The notes: generated from the letters alone by a model not told the origin. 64,000 nt of DNA from Siphonodentalium dalli (GCA_032622095.1 CP136066.1:148395559-148459558), one strand, 5' to 3'. Shown: positions 10,601-23,224, counted from the first letter of the stretch. Numbers and translations are program-made.

Positions 10601-12553
10601 AATCCACACAAACAATCCTTAAGTAGTCGTAAACCATATCGGTAGAATGTCTGTCCAAAATGGCCGCCAAAATGGACAAAATCGAATGAAATTTACAATT
10701 TGCGGAAAATTGAATAGCTGGTTATACAAGAACGAACAGGCCGTCGAATTATACGAGGAAGAATGATTTCAGAGTATAAGGGGAGTTATTAATAATAGTA
10801 TGTAAGAATTCTCTCTAATGTATCTCGCAAGAGAGCAACCGAAAGCCAGGTCTCATACAACGATTGAATGTGGACTTTTTGGGCGCCAAGAAATAGAAGA
10901 ATAACGCAGTTTTATCTGTACTGTTTATCTTGAATCGTGTAATATATGTGTATTAAAACAGTTAAATGTGATCTAATAGCGGTGTACTCATTGTGTGACC
11001 TTTTCTAGAAGCAGAAATATATGTAATGAAAACAGTCTCACGAATGTGACCGATAATCATTTATTTTTGAATCTACAACACACAGTCTGTCAAAATTCAC
11101 TACTATAGAACAGTATGAGAGCTATTCATATGGTACTAGGTCAAATGTGTAGATCCTATTGTCCGTGTCTTAAAATAGTAGTCATAGTTGCCTCCGGTCA
11201 AGTGATTAAACACGAATATTTCATTTTTATCACAAAAATACACGGTGGTATACCATGAACGCAATTTATCAAAATACAAAGGATTACAATAGACTATCTT
11301 CAATAAATTCTCAACATAACACAATTTGCCTACATACTCTATGACAGAGACTGCCTTTATACCTGGAAATTATGTGCACTTAAATGCACTAAGGCCACAT
11401 ATACGCGAAACGTACAACCTTTTCTGCAACCGCATCGCCGCTTTTACCCATTCTCCCTAATGTTACACATATCTGCTGCATACAAAACCATAAGTAGCAA
11501 CATTGAGTGAATGGTAAACGCAGAACTAATAACTGTAAACGCTGATGACCTGATATTTAGCGCAAGTATGTGGGTGGCAATGGTAACATCATTTCAAACA
11601 ACAAGATACTGACAACTAATAGTGTGTATTGCGTGGTACATATTCATGTTGTAAAGTGCCATTTGAAGTAATTTGAACAGAATTGTCTACTAAGAAACCG
11701 GTTTGGGAGCACCATGAATATTAGTACTAAATAAAATGTACGACGTACCCATACGTGTATGGTTTATTGTCACGGAGAGTGTTGAAAATTCTGGAAATAT
11801 AACTAGTATTTACACAGATAGGGTGGGCACTTCAGTTTCTGCTTTACATTCAATAATTAATCATCATTCCAAAAGGAAACTACCACGCACTGTGTGACGA
11901 AATATTACTTCGTGTGTTGCATGCCCAAAATAACTGTTTTTGGTCCGACTGTTGGATGTATTCTAATAAGAAAACCTGAACGTAAATCATTGGGTTAACG
12001 TGCATAGCAGTGATCGATAAATCATTCAGATAGATCTGTTTTAATTATATGTGTACCTTTAAAGATATATAACAACATTCTTGTAAATTACAAATGTGTA
12101 TTTTCGCTTATAGGGGGTTATCCAATATGTTGCTTTCATCGTAGCATGGATTGTAGTTGCGGCCATTTTGACAGCCATTCATTCAGCCATTGACAGTTTA
12201 CATGTTTTACGTTACTGAAACGTATAGTTTTTTTTAACTGTGGGTTGAAATGACTTCAATTTGGTATTCCACGCGATATGTATAGCCATGCAAGGGGCGA
12301 ATCCAACATCCTGAGATGAAGGCCCGCGGGCTATTTTTCGCCATGCAGAGCAAACAATTCCTGCGACATTTTGTATCGGAGTGTCGGAAAATATCTCGCC
12401 CGGCGCCAAGTTTTGGGCGCCCGAAGTTTCAACACTGAATATTTCTATAAAAAATAAATATAGCAATTCTAAAAGTGGAGTCAAAATTTAGACAATTCCA
12501 TCTATATGTAAAGAACAAACGAATGATAAACATGAGTCGTCTACATTGCACTC
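10601..12553. other. Gene-free stretch, nothing recognised
   Basis: No exon-like frame with plausible splice sites, no RNA gene and no repeat shared with other parts of the window were found, apart from short CAAAATGGCCGCC-like fragments near 10650. Confidence 0.35.
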
Positions 12554-12558
12554 TAGGT

Positions 12559-13131
12559 CACGGGGGGAGAACTGCAACGTGAGGATCGGTGGCATTCCGA
12601 TAAAGAGACGGTGGAAATCCGATAAACGAGACGGTTCGCTTTCGGCGACAAACAAGATTTTCTTCGTGTTTGGGCATTCAAACGGAATTGCCGTGACAAA
12701 TCAGGTTTCATATCATCATATAGTTATTTTAGTTACTAATATCCATCAAAATCTAGACGCTATAGTGAGTAAAACCAATAGAATCGCCATTTAAAAGTCA
12801 CGCGACGGTTCATTTTCCGATAAAAACGAACCGTCGCGTGTCTTTTATCGGAAAACGAACCGTCGCGTGACTTTTAAATGGCTATTCTCTTGGTTTTAGT
12901 CACTGTAGCGTCTAGATTTTGATGGATATTAGTAACTTAAATAACGATATGATGATATGAAACCTGATTTGTCATGGCAATTCCGTTTGAATGCCCAAAC
13001 ACAAAGAAAATCTGGTTTGTCGCCGAAAGCGAACCGTCTCGTTTATCGGATTTCCACCGTCTCTTTATCGGAATTCCACCGTCTTTTTATCGGAATGCCA
13101 CCGATCCGCACGTCGCAGTTCTGCCCCCATG
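12559..13131. mobile_element. 573-bp palindromic MITE, 5-bp TAGGT duplication, Transib-like ends
   Basis: Almost the whole element is a palindrome centred near 12845. Termini CACGGGGG(G)AGAACTGC and CATGGGGG(C)AGAACTGC (as complement) are flanked by TAGGT at 12554-12558 and 13132-13136. Inside, a CCGTC-x-TTTATCGGA motif recurs several times in each arm. A 5-bp duplication with termini starting CA(C/T) is the Transib pattern, but no transposase is present and the assignment rests on ends alone. All apparent ORFs here are by-products of the palindrome. Confidence 0.7.
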
Positions 13132-14084
13132 TAGGTTATACAATGTAGTCCGATCAACGCCCGGACTATAAAACGCACTGGCGGTAGTATCATTGTAAAG
13201 AGATTATCTAAAGGCACATACGCCATACTACTATATGGTATACATGTACCGTATACATAGTATATTTTCGAATTATTATAGAAATACATTGCTGGTTCGT
13301 TTCCAATGGTATATATGCATGGCATTTCAAATGGGTTATATCTTCCATCACATGTTGTGCCACCCTAATTGGAACAAATGTGTGATAACAAGACATCTTC
13401 AGGTCACGACAAATATGCATCTGCCATTGCTTAATAAAAAAAAGTCTGACACGAACTCGTTCTTCAAAACATCGGTTTCCATGTGTCGTTATCGTCATTA
13501 GGCCTAAAAAAATTATACGTTTGTTTCCGCTAACGGACTGAAAAAAAATTGGGTAGGTAGGTAGGCAAATCTTTTTTTTTTCTTTTATCTTTTTATTTTT
13601 TCAGGATGCAATTCACTGTGTCATATTTAAGGAAATTTTAGACATTACAGGCCATATTATTGCTAATTTGCTTATCCCATAAAGATATAACAAAAACACA
13701 ATCTCAGGGAGATATAACAAGGCTAAAATGGAACAATAACTTTCATTTTATAGTCAGATATATATATACACTGTAATTATTGTAACGTTCACTTCCCGTA
13801 GGGTCTTTCGACAACTGGGGTCAAACCGGAAGCAGTGCATTTGGCACAGATCGGGGTAACTGTTTTATAACATTTCCGTAATGCAGGTTTAACTTCTGCG
13901 TCAAACTCCCCACATTATTGTTGGCAGGAGATATAACAAAGCTAAAATGGGACAATAACGTTTTATCGTCAGATATATACTGTTTTATAACATATCCGCA
14001 ACGCAGGTTTCACTTCTGCATCAAACTCCCCACATTATTGTTGGCAGTTGCGGTGCATATTCCCGGGGCCGCAGATGCATAAGG

Positions 14085-14430
14085 GTGACCAGTGACTTCG
14101 TCCCACTGCGATCTCATCCCACCAATTTTTGTCCCGAAGAGGTGACCTCGTCCCACTTGTCGCCGTTTGTCGGTGATCTCGTCCCGGTGATCTCGTCCCG
14201 GTGGTTGTTTTTAATTTAAGATCGTATAAACTGATACTTCATAAATAAAATATATTATTTAATATCATGACTTGTTTACTACACTGTTTTGGGTATAAAC
14301 GTTGACCAGAGTTCACGTGACACGTATGTTTACTTTGTTATCAACACTGGGACGACATCACCGACGACTGGGACGAGATCACCCATAAAATCGGAACGAG
14401 GTCGCCATTTTGGGACGAAGTCACTAGCAT
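14085..14430. repeat. Inverted repeat of GTGACxTCGTCCCA units
   Basis: 14088-14210 carries tandem variants of GTGA(C/T)(C/T)TCGTCCC. 14343-14430 carries the complementary GGGACGA(G/A)(A/G)TCAC series, so the two sides can pair. Imperfect arms; lies inside the Harbinger-like element. Confidence 0.6.
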
Positions 14431-14540
14431 TCCGCATAAGACACTATGTGTGGTGGATGGGATGGTCGGCGGGCGCTTATATATATTATTATTGTGGGCC
14501 GTTGCAGACACTCTATGGCGCATAAGATACATTATATATT

Positions 14541-15222
14541 ACTAGCAGGTTAGCCCGCCACTGGCGGCAATCGTCAGAAACATGACAATTTTTATTTTTT
14601 TAATTTATTTTTGTAATTAATTTTTAAATTTAATTAGTTAATTGTGCCTTTTTAATTTACTGGCTTTTTAAATTTTGTTTTTCAATTTGACCCTGAATTG
14701 ATCATTTTCAAGGTCAAGTCGGGGTCACAATTTAACCCGTCCATGACACTTCCTGTAGGTAGCAAGTTTGAGCTCAATCGAGTCTATAAAGGACACACAC
14801 ATATACCGTATATCATTTGTGGGTACCCGTTTCAAGGTGAAGATCACCTCGGGCGGAAAAACTAACCCGATGAAAATGTCCCCCGTTCCTAGGAAGCCCT
14901 AAGTACGTAAGAATCACACAGAAGCGAGTTCCATTTCGAGCGATAACGTAAACAAAAGCCGTATGCGAAAGCCGAAAGGAATAAACTGCGTTAACCGGTT
15001 AACGAACCCAAATATGGAAGATATAAGGAGCGTTAACCCCACAGTGCCATTTTTTGTAACAGAGTGGAGAATGGGTGCTCTGAGCTTCTCCAAAACGCCG
15101 CGACGACCATTCCCGTGGGTTTTTATCCTTAGATGGGAAGTTTGAGCCCAATCGGTGCAGCCGTTTTCGAGTCTATAGAGGACAAATATACACATATATT
15201 TACGTAGTTCTCAAAATATATA
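14541..15222 (+). mobile_element. Dispersed repeat family B, copy 1 (nested)
   Basis: Starts CTAGCAGGTTAGCCCGCCAC, contains TCGGG(C/T)GGAAAAA and ACCCGATGA, and ends with GTTTTCGAGTCTATAGAGGAC and TCTCAAAATATATAG. The same start, internal blocks and end bound 53027-54190. It interrupts a GGTTGC...GCATATTCCC/GCATAAGACACTATG block of the host element, consistent with a later insertion. Superfamily unknown; no clear terminal inverted repeats. Confidence 0.65.
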
Positions 15223-16300
15223 GGAGATTATTGTGGGCGGTTGCGGCGCATATTCCCAGAGCCACTGGCGCATAAGACACTATGGGTGGTGGGTGGGCTT
15301 ATATATACTGTATATTATTATTGTGGGGGGGGGGGGGGCGGTTGCAGACGTATTCTGGTGCATGCGGCGCATACGACACCACTCATGAGTGCCCAATAAA
15401 CATACGTGCGGACTGCGGAATAATAGTATGTGGTGGATTTTTTAGGAAAATTTCGTGGTAAAAATATGAAACTGACTGTTTGTGAACATTTGTCAAAAAC
15501 TCAATAGCCCAAGATGAGTTAAGTAGCTAGGAGGAGTCTTCTAAGATGAATTACTGAGGCTTTTGGAGGACGTGTATTGGTGTGAGTCACCGAGCTTCTA
15601 ATTTCTAAAAAAAATTAATAACTTTGAAAAAAAGTTTGCTTTAAAAAAAATATTTGTTCTAAATTCAATAAAATTGAATTGAATTCAATTAGATAAGTGG
15701 AAACCCTATATTTGTTAGACCTGAAGGTTTAAAGCTGCACTGAATCAAGCCCATTATGACTGTATGATAAAAACGATGTATATGTACCACGAAAATGGGA
15801 AACTTGTTCATTATAATGACATTATTTGACACTATTCAACGTACCAATATGAAATGTTCGTAGAAATAAATGTTAAGCTGTGGTTAAATAGTTAATGTAT
15901 TAATATTCTAGTGGTGAAGTCATCAATAACTAATGGATTAACCCATTCTCGGATATAGATATGTTTTGTCAAAGTTCAAATAAATTTTGAATGAAAAAAC
16001 GTACCGCAGTTATTTCATACGCTTTGACAATTTCATAGCGAAACGATACCGGAAGTATGTCTTGCACACTCGTCTGCCGGTAATTCCAACAAATTAATTA
16101 ATAATAATTACAAATTACAATGGAATTATGCCTAATTTGTTTTAATTACCAACAACAAAAATATCAATGTTGGTTTTCTTCCCAATATAATAGAGATTTA
16201 GATATTTAAAAAAAAAATCTCAAAATAAAAAGTTTAGAGTCGGCGGTTTAAAATAGGGTCGGTCGGGTTAGCGGAAACAAACGTATAATTTTTTTAGGCC

Positions 16301-17185
16301 TTAGTCAGTTGATTGGCTGAACACATATTTATTCATAACCCAAACATTTACACAACAGATATTAATTTACATACAATATTTTAATTAACATTATGGATGC
16401 AACCAGAATGTAGATGAATAGGGGATTGGAATACTAGTTAATCAGTTCCGTGTCAGATATTTTTTGGTGAAAACTGTGTTTATACTAATAAAACGAGTAC
16501 GTGATTGAAGTGTGATCGGACCACCCATTTAGCTTGTATTGATGACTTATTTTGCTGGTGTATCATGAAGCTGATGGCTATTAGAAGTAAAAATGAAAAA
16601 ATCAGCATGGTCAATGGAGGAATTAAGTGGTTGGATAGATGCATTGTATTACCAGCCAAAACAACTCTATACTAGTACTGTCTAGAAACCATGATTTTGC
16701 GATTATTCATTCTGAATTACAAAATATTCTCCCATGCACCAGCCCAAACGATAGGCGACCAGGTGATTCCGGGGGTTATCCATGGGCATGTCCGGTGCAC
16801 CAAAATCATCATGGCGCCCAGATAATTCACATTAGCCCAGACTTTCAGAAGATAAGTTCACTGTTCAAAGAAGCTTTGATCTTCCATCACTAACCTTCCA
16901 TAGTATACCGTAATTGTACTGAATGTTATTGTCACCCGTTCCATATAGGCCTAATCACAGGGGTTTGACAAGATGATAGTAAATAAAAAATATAATATAT
17001 ATAATATATATACAAGAGGTACGCTGTCGCGTGGCATTTGCCCCCGACCGTAGCAATTCGGATTAAGCATGGACGAAACTGCGGATATCTGAGGAGGTCT
17101 ATATGACCATTCCAAAAGAAGTTCGTTCAGAAATGTTGACTAAAAACCCCAAAACAAGCGATCTGGAAACCCAATAACAAGCGAA
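16301..17185. other. Gene-free stretch with short AT microsatellite
   Basis: An AT-rich microsatellite lies at about 16988-17012. A frame around 16592-16680 (SAWSMEELSGWIDALYYQP) looks mildly protein-like but ends at a stop and has no homologous continuation, so no gene is called. Confidence 0.35.
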
Positions 17186-17189
17186 AATT

Positions 17190-17840
17190 CTAATTTTCTA
17201 AGTTGAAAAAAGGGTCATAACTCTGGCAAAAATCATCAGATCATACCCAAATTCGCACTTGACATGTATTTTCATATAACTGATCCACAAAAATACGGGA
17301 TTTGCAATAAAAAAACAAGAGAAAAATTGAATTTTCTAAGTAAAAAAGGGCCATATCTCTGGTGAAAATGGGTGGACGAAACCCGCGCTATGCATGTAGC
17401 TGTTCCCCCATGCTGCTCTATCACCATACCCAATATCAGCTAAATCTGCCCAGCGGTTGCTGAACAATAATGCAAAATGTTTGTACGGACGGACAAAATT
17501 CAAATTTTCTAAGTTGAAAAAAGGGCCATTACTCTGGCAAAAATCATCAGATCATACCAAAATTCGCACTTGACATGTATTTTCATATAACTGATTCATA
17601 AAAAATACGGGATTTGCAATCGTACCACCAAAGCTCACACTATCATCTGGAAACCTAAAAAACAAGAGAAAAATTGAATTTTCTAAGTAAAAAAAATGGC
17701 CATAACTCTGGTGAAAATGGGTGGACGAAACCCGCGCTATGCATGTAGCTGTTCCCCCATGCTGCTCTATCACCATACCAAATATCAGCTAAATCTGCCC
17801 AGCGGTTGCTGAACAATAATGCAAAATGTTTGTACGGACG
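17190..17840 (+). repeat. Two ~311-bp tandem units of the CATAACTCTGG family
   Basis: The block ATTTTCTAAGTTGAAAAAAGG starts at 17193 and again at 17504. Both are followed by CATCAGATCATACC, ATTCGCACTTGACATGTATT, GGACGAAACCCGCGCTATGC and TGTTTGTACGGACGGA. The second unit carries an extra ACCAAAGCTCACACTATCATC segment. Related to the 5.4-6.5 kb array. Confidence 0.8.
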
Positions 17841-17950
17841 GAGACGTCGACTATATACCCGCCGACTTCAAGTAGGGGGCATAATAATATAAAGAATAGG
17901 GGGGCAACTAGAGGATTAGCAATTTACATCATATTTTGTTTATTTTTGGT

Positions 17951-18700
17951 AACACGAAAATCAGAAACGGTAAACACGTTATCGATCGTGGCGATCTCCA
18001 TATTCATTGATATTATGACTGGTATACATCATTCTGACCGTTGCGACTTACATATAGCATAGCATTGACAATATCACCTTATGTTCTCTTTATATCACCG
18101 CGACGGCAGGTTTCATTTGCGAAGCGTTATCTGTTGTCTCCGTGAAGGAGCCAGGTTACGGTGTCCGGGCAAAAATGTACACCTAAAATAAAAGGGCCGA
18201 GGAATCTCTGCCGTTCACTTGTCCGAAAATTCCGGTCTGTTCTTCTGTTCGGGACACTAGCGTACGTTATTGGTGGATGATGCACAATTATCTTCGTGAT
18301 TTAAGAGTTAATAATACGTGTCGATCATAACAGCATTACTTGGTAACACAACACTGTTATATCGGGATGAGAAAAAGAGCAACAGTGTCAGTAACATGTC
18401 CAAGATTGGGTCGAAATATTCGGACCACTGTTGCAAAGAGATTCCTCCAGAGAGTTGATAAATTTTGCCGGAACCACAGAGACACCGTCACGCGGCGCCT
18501 TCACGGAGACAACAGAAAACGCTTCGCAAATGAAACCTGCCGTCGCGGTGATATAAAGAGAACATATGTGATATAGTCAATGCGAAGCTAAATGTAAGTT
18601 ACATGTACATGCGGTCATATTGATGTATAATAGTCTTAATAGCAATCTATCTGAAGATCGCAACGATCGATAACGTGTTTACCGTTTCATATTTTCGAGT
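17951..18700. mobile_element. Foldback element, ~285-300-bp arms
   Basis: 17951-18235 and 18405-18700 are inverted copies. Paired blocks include GGTAAACACGTTATCGATCG with CGATCGATAACGTGTTTACC and GCGACGGCAGGTTTCATTTG with CAAATGAAACCTGCCGTCGC, ending near GGAATCTCT/AGAGATTCC. Spacer ~170 bp. The 78-codon frames in it are shadows of the palindrome. No target duplication resolved. Confidence 0.7.
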
Positions 18701-19084
18701 CAAATAGTTATAAATACCGGTAAACATTTATAGGTCAAATCACTAATGCCCTTGTTTCAATCCTAGTCTTTTATTACTGTTTCTATTTGTATATATTTAT
18801 TATTAATATTATTTATTATAATTCTGACAAACTCCTGTGGCCTAATATAAAGCAATATAAACAGGGTCCAGAACACAGGAAAACGCGTCGTTTTGAATGT
18901 AGTAACTAGTATACGCAAAATATCCCGGATCTCCACCTATGAGAAGGGAGTTAAACCCCCCTCTCGTGCTCTCATCCACTCGCCGCCTCGGATGATGCTA
19001 CGCATCATATTTATAATAATACATAGACCCCCCCTTTTCAAATTTCGTGGATCCGCCACTGGGCTATGGATCGTAAGATTGCAA

Positions 19085-19520
19085 TAATCGCCAACCAGTC
19101 TCAGTGAGTCAGTCGGTCAATGAATGCACTATCTAGAATTACATGTCAACTCCCCTTTCGGGTATTACAGACATGGTCCAGGTCTCGACTGTGGTCGGTG
19201 CTTTGGTGGACTACTCTAACCTACAGCCGGGTTCTTTAACGTGCACATAGTCACCCATGTACACGGGTCAGGCATTTATGTCGGCTCCCGATCCGACATC
19301 ATACCGCACTCACAATGTTCAACATACCTGGACATGATGTCGCCATGAAGTGAAGTCAGTTTTGTATTCGGATATAAATTGTGTGATCACGAATGAGACT
19401 TTTCAGTCATACAACGTGGTAATCTGACCAAGTTTGGATTTTTGTCAGAATACCCGACCGGGACTCGATCCCCGGACCTTTAGCACGAGAGACCAGTACG
19501 CTATCCACTCGGCCACTGAC
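19085..19520 (-). mobile_element. tRNA-derived SINE
   Basis: Read on the minus strand, the element starts at 19520 with GTCAGTGGCCGAGTGGATAG (A-box-like) and has GGGGATCGAGTCCCGG (B-box-like) at about 19459-19475. GTCAG/CTGAC can pair as an acceptor stem remnant. A ~350-bp unrelated body follows, including GTGCACGTTAAAGAACCC. A tRNA-like head with internal pol III promoter boxes and a longer body is SINE structure. Similarity to the molluscan V-SINE type is suspected but untested. The left end is approximate. Confidence 0.7.
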
Positions 19521-20482
19521 GTTCCAATGCATCGAACTGATGCATCGAACATCGGCAACGTCCGTAAATGAACAGTAATAAACTGAACATGGAATGGCAG
19601 CTTTTAACTTACCATCAGAAATATGAGAGAACGATACAAGGCCATTGACACATTGCCGTCAATTATGTTGAGAAGTTTCCGATTACCTTGAAAATCCTTG
19701 TTTAAAAAGATAAAACTTTTTTTGGAAAATAAAAAATTTCAACCGGAAATTCAGATGCATGACCGAACCGGAAACGGAAACGGAATGTTATATGTCTGGC
19801 TTATTGCTGAAATAGTCACGTGGGGAGATAATTGCGCGCCAATTTGTGAAAGACTCACGGTATGACATAAAAAGCCACTTGTTTTAAAAAACTTGTGGTT
19901 TTTGACAAAAATATAACAGGCCTACATCTGCAATATATTAAAATAAATTACACATTCGGTATAATCAGTATTAACCGACTTAGCGCACTGCATGCTTATT
20001 TCGGCGAATATCGAATAAAAATAAATAAACGAAAAGAGATTTTGGCCAAACAGAATCCTAACAGGGATCGGAAAACAAATACAGACATGCATGCGATTTT
20101 TTTGTCTTTTGACCATTTTGGGTACTCGCCCACACAAAAGCCCAATTTTGTTCCGTTTTTCATATTTTTTTCCGACCAGTTTTTGACACCCATGCACCCC
20201 GTTTAAAACAAAATAGAAGCTAATGTTATATAGTTTTTGTATTTCAAAATATACACCACATATATGCTGAAATATGTGTTATTTTTTATTAAATGCTTTA
20301 CTTTACATAACATATTTGTTGTCTGATATATAATGTAATTTGATGATCAATCTTCAGAAATATTATTTGTCGTATATTTCTACTTGATTGATCTGGACTG
20401 ATCAGGATATAATCAGTTGTTGATTTCACACTTGACTGTGTGTCTTAGTGTGTCTTACTAAACTTTGTTCTTATGTCACTAT
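19521..20482. other. Gene-free stretch, nothing recognised
   Basis: AT-rich. Long overlapping frames on both strands at 19895-20206 show no recognisable motif and look like chance. Confidence 0.35.
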
Positions 20483-21092
20483 AGATAAGATCAGATAAGA
20501 TAAGATAAGATTTTAATGCAAAATACACCCAATGGACAGTTGCACATAAATACAACATAAGGAATAATTTAACATGAGTAACCACATACGATATGCATAT
20601 ATATACGCTTGTGAATTTACTGTCATAAAATCTCAGGTATACTTGCTTTTATTAGATATATGTATATAGTCTCGAATGGTGAAGAAAGACCGGATCATGT
20701 CGTATATAACGTTAACGGTTGCAATGTGTTCATTCTGCATAATAAATGAACTTCTCATAATTTGTCATTTCTAAGAAATGAGGACACGTTGAAATTATGT
20801 CCTTTACATAAGCTTCGCGAATACTTTCATTATAGGCCCGACATTCTAAGATGAAATGATATTCTGACTCAATTTGTTTTGAATTACACGCAGAACACAA
20901 TCTTTCTCTCACAGGTTTTGGGGGCTGTTTAATTGTGTCTCCCTTTTCGATGTCCAGTCGATGATTACTGATTCTCAATCTTGTGAATAGAATTCTCGCT
21001 TTGACAGATCGCGCATTGACACTGTATGGTTCAATTTCATACTTTGACTTGAATAATCTATACGTTCGAATATGTAGCACCTCATTTTAAAG
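20483..21092 (-). pseudogene. 5'-truncated LINE, C-terminal zinc-knuckle end plus TTATC tail
   Basis: An open frame of 116 codons (21080-20730) contains KARILFTRLRISNHRLDIEKG followed by RLCSACNSKQIESEYHFILEC. This is the R-x-R-x3-H-x-L-x-I-E...C-x2-C-x6-E-x4-F-x3-C arrangement found at the extreme C-terminus of many invertebrate non-LTR reverse transcriptases. A 3' UTR follows, ending in a (TTATC)n-like tail at 20510-20483 (minus strand). Only the last part of ORF2 survives, as expected from incomplete reverse transcription. The clade cannot be fixed; CR1/L2-like elements use such short tandem tails. Confidence 0.75.
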
Positions 21093-22670
21093 CATATGTT
21101 ATCCAGTAATAACAATGCATATCTTTAGATACGGTACCTTGATATTTGAGTAGATATGTGTGTTATCTCATCCGTGACTACATGGGATGCTATATGAACA
21201 CTACTGTCAGTCTGTCATACCCTGTCGTCACTCATAATATACTTCTAATATCCACTAAAATCTGCAGGTTTTTTCAGGATATCCTGGATACCCATATTTC
21301 TGTTCTTGTTATTTGACCAGCATATCTGATTACTTAATTGAAAATAAATGTTTAATTGAAAGTTATCTTCTATATATTTTGGAACTTCTGTCTGTATATA
21401 TGTGTGTATGTATATATGTATGTGTGTGTATTATAGACTCGAAAAATGCTCGACCGATCCGACTCAAATTTGGTATGTATGCATACTTTGATCCCGGGCA
21501 CATTTCACGTGCGACCGCGTCCTTGGCCTCGCTCATATAGGCATGTTTCTCGACCTCGACCGCTGAGACTCAAATTTGGTATGTAGGCCTACTTTGATCC
21601 CGAGAACAATATGGGCGGGTCCAATTTCACATGCGACAGTGTCCTTGACCTTGACCTCGCTCATATACGCTCATATAGGCATGTTTCTGGACCGATCAAA
21701 CAAAGAAATTCCTAAATAGCCCGGTCGAATAGTTCATATATCATACAAACGATCAATTTGGGACATTTTACAGCACGGGAAACGTAGCAAGCAGGAGACT
21801 CGCTCTATCTGATATCGCCTGAACGTTTCATGGCGATCTGTTATAAGTATAGTAACCAAAAAATATTCCAATTGATTATCGCATTATATAAGAACATATC
21901 GATAGAAAATCACTATCAATTGACAGAAGCGTTTCCTGGCAGGTGTCTTCGACTCATTTGTATTTAAATTTTATACCCCGAAAACTATGTAAAACATATT
22001 TAGACAGAGATAATACATCTATATTGAGAAAAAGAAAAGTGTGAGCTATAATTGTAATCGGTTCCAAACATCGATAATTAATTTAAAAGATATTATTTTC
22101 TCCAATTCCGGCCGCCATTTTGGCAGCCATCTTGAAAAAATTGTACCAATTTCTGCCACAAATGGTACCATAATGTCGTATCATCACGAGAAGATATTAA
22201 AGAGTAAGATACTCTTTCAAATAGAAATATGAAACTGACTTGTAGCTTAAATTTGGTTGGACAAGACCACATTTTGGTGGGCGATTTGCTAAAATGTTCA
22301 TGGAAAACAACCGCGCATTGTCACACAAAAACGTTTGTCATAAAAAAATGTAAATGTTGTGTCCAGGAACATTTAGTCCAGTGCATTTATGAGAAAAAAA
22401 TTATCAAACCCGAAATTAATTGCAACATATTTTTTTTTGCTAGAGTAAAAACATAAACCCTCCATAAACAACATACTAAAAGTCGGCAAAATTCGGAAAA
22501 GGGGAAATTGGTGAATTTCGTAATATAAATTTGTGGAAATTTGGTCAAATCATCAATTTATGGATTTTCATGGATGTATATACGAACATAAAATTCACAA
22601 ATCCTACAAGTAGCATGTATATTGTGTCGACATCAATTTCCTGAATCCAGAACTGAAAACCATTCCCATA
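21093..22670. repeat. Gene-free stretch with a two-unit repeat at 21455-21690
   Basis: GACTCAAATTTGGTATGTA, ACTTTGATCCCG, TCCTTG(G/A)CCT and CTCATATAGGCATGTTTCT occur in order twice (from about 21459 and 21567). The rest, including 22050-22460, holds a CCATTTTGGCAGCCATCTTG fragment but no supported gene. Confidence 0.5.
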
Positions 22671-22674
22671 TTTG

Positions 22675-22905
22675 TTAAAGGTACTCAATCTGATCAGACG
22701 CTCCTAAATTACTATTTAGTTTGTTGTTTCTATTGTAGTGCGGTCGTCGGGAGGTTGGACATAGAAAACAAATTGTTATACAGCTGGTTTTGGTATCATT
22801 TTGTATGGAAAAGTATTGGGAATAACATATCCAAAATCCGCTAAAATCCGCCTTGGGGAAAATTGAGGATTCAATATGGCGTCCAAGATGGCGGCCAAAA
22901 ATGAA
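22675..22905. repeat. Dispersed repeat family A, copy 3, with AAAGGTACTCAATC block
   Basis: AACATATCCAAAATCCGC and ATGGCGTCCAAGATGGCGGC match copies 1 and 2. The block AAAGGTACTCAATCTGATCA at 22677 recurs diverged (AAAGGTACTCAATCCGATAA) at 52620, directly against the right-hand LTR. Confidence 0.55.
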
Positions 22906-23224
22906 AAATATTCCCAAAACAGCATTAGTCCTATGTCAGGCAGAGATAATGAGAATGCTTTCGAAGAAATGTCATCACGTTTGACAGAAGATCCCACAGG
23001 AGTCACATTGATCAAATATCGGTCCCAGGAAGCCAGAAGGATGGCCACAAAGATGACGACCAAAATGACAATTATGTATTTTTTATTTTGTTGATAGAGA
23101 TCGGCCAGCGATGACCAGAATATTGAAATGAGTCATAATTTCGGCACTTATGTATCAGATATATCAATATACTCAAACCTCATCCTTGTCATCTCCTACC
23201 AGTATTTCTTTTAAATTAATGCAA

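Larger units (their letters stand above)
13501..16300. mobile_element. PIF/Harbinger-like non-autonomous element, 2.8 kb
   Basis: Perfect 34-bp terminal inverted repeats: 13501-13534 begins GGCCTAAAAAAATTATACGT and 16267-16300 is its exact complement. The trinucleotide TTA at 13498-13500 is repeated at 16301-16303, a TWA-type duplication expected of PIF/Harbinger (and ISL2EU) elements, whose TIRs often begin GG. No transposase-like frame was found. Inside are a ~120-bp direct duplication (13860-13925 and 13982-14047), an inverted block built on GACTTCGTCCCA (14085-14430) and a nested repeat-B insertion (14541-15222). Confidence 0.8.

Noticed and set aside
11136-11324. 62-codon minus-strand frame with FVFNHLTGGNYDYYFKTRT
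   Set aside because: Somewhat protein-like, but no donor/acceptor pair or continuing exon could be found.
16592-16893. Possible exon with SAWSMEELSGWIDALYYQP and an 84-codon frame nearby
   Set aside because: Stops follow at once, there are no supporting splice partners and no family is recognised.
19444-19520. Functional tRNA gene
   Set aside because: Boxes are present, but the cloverleaf stems are imperfect, no clear anticodon stem forms, and a long SINE body follows.
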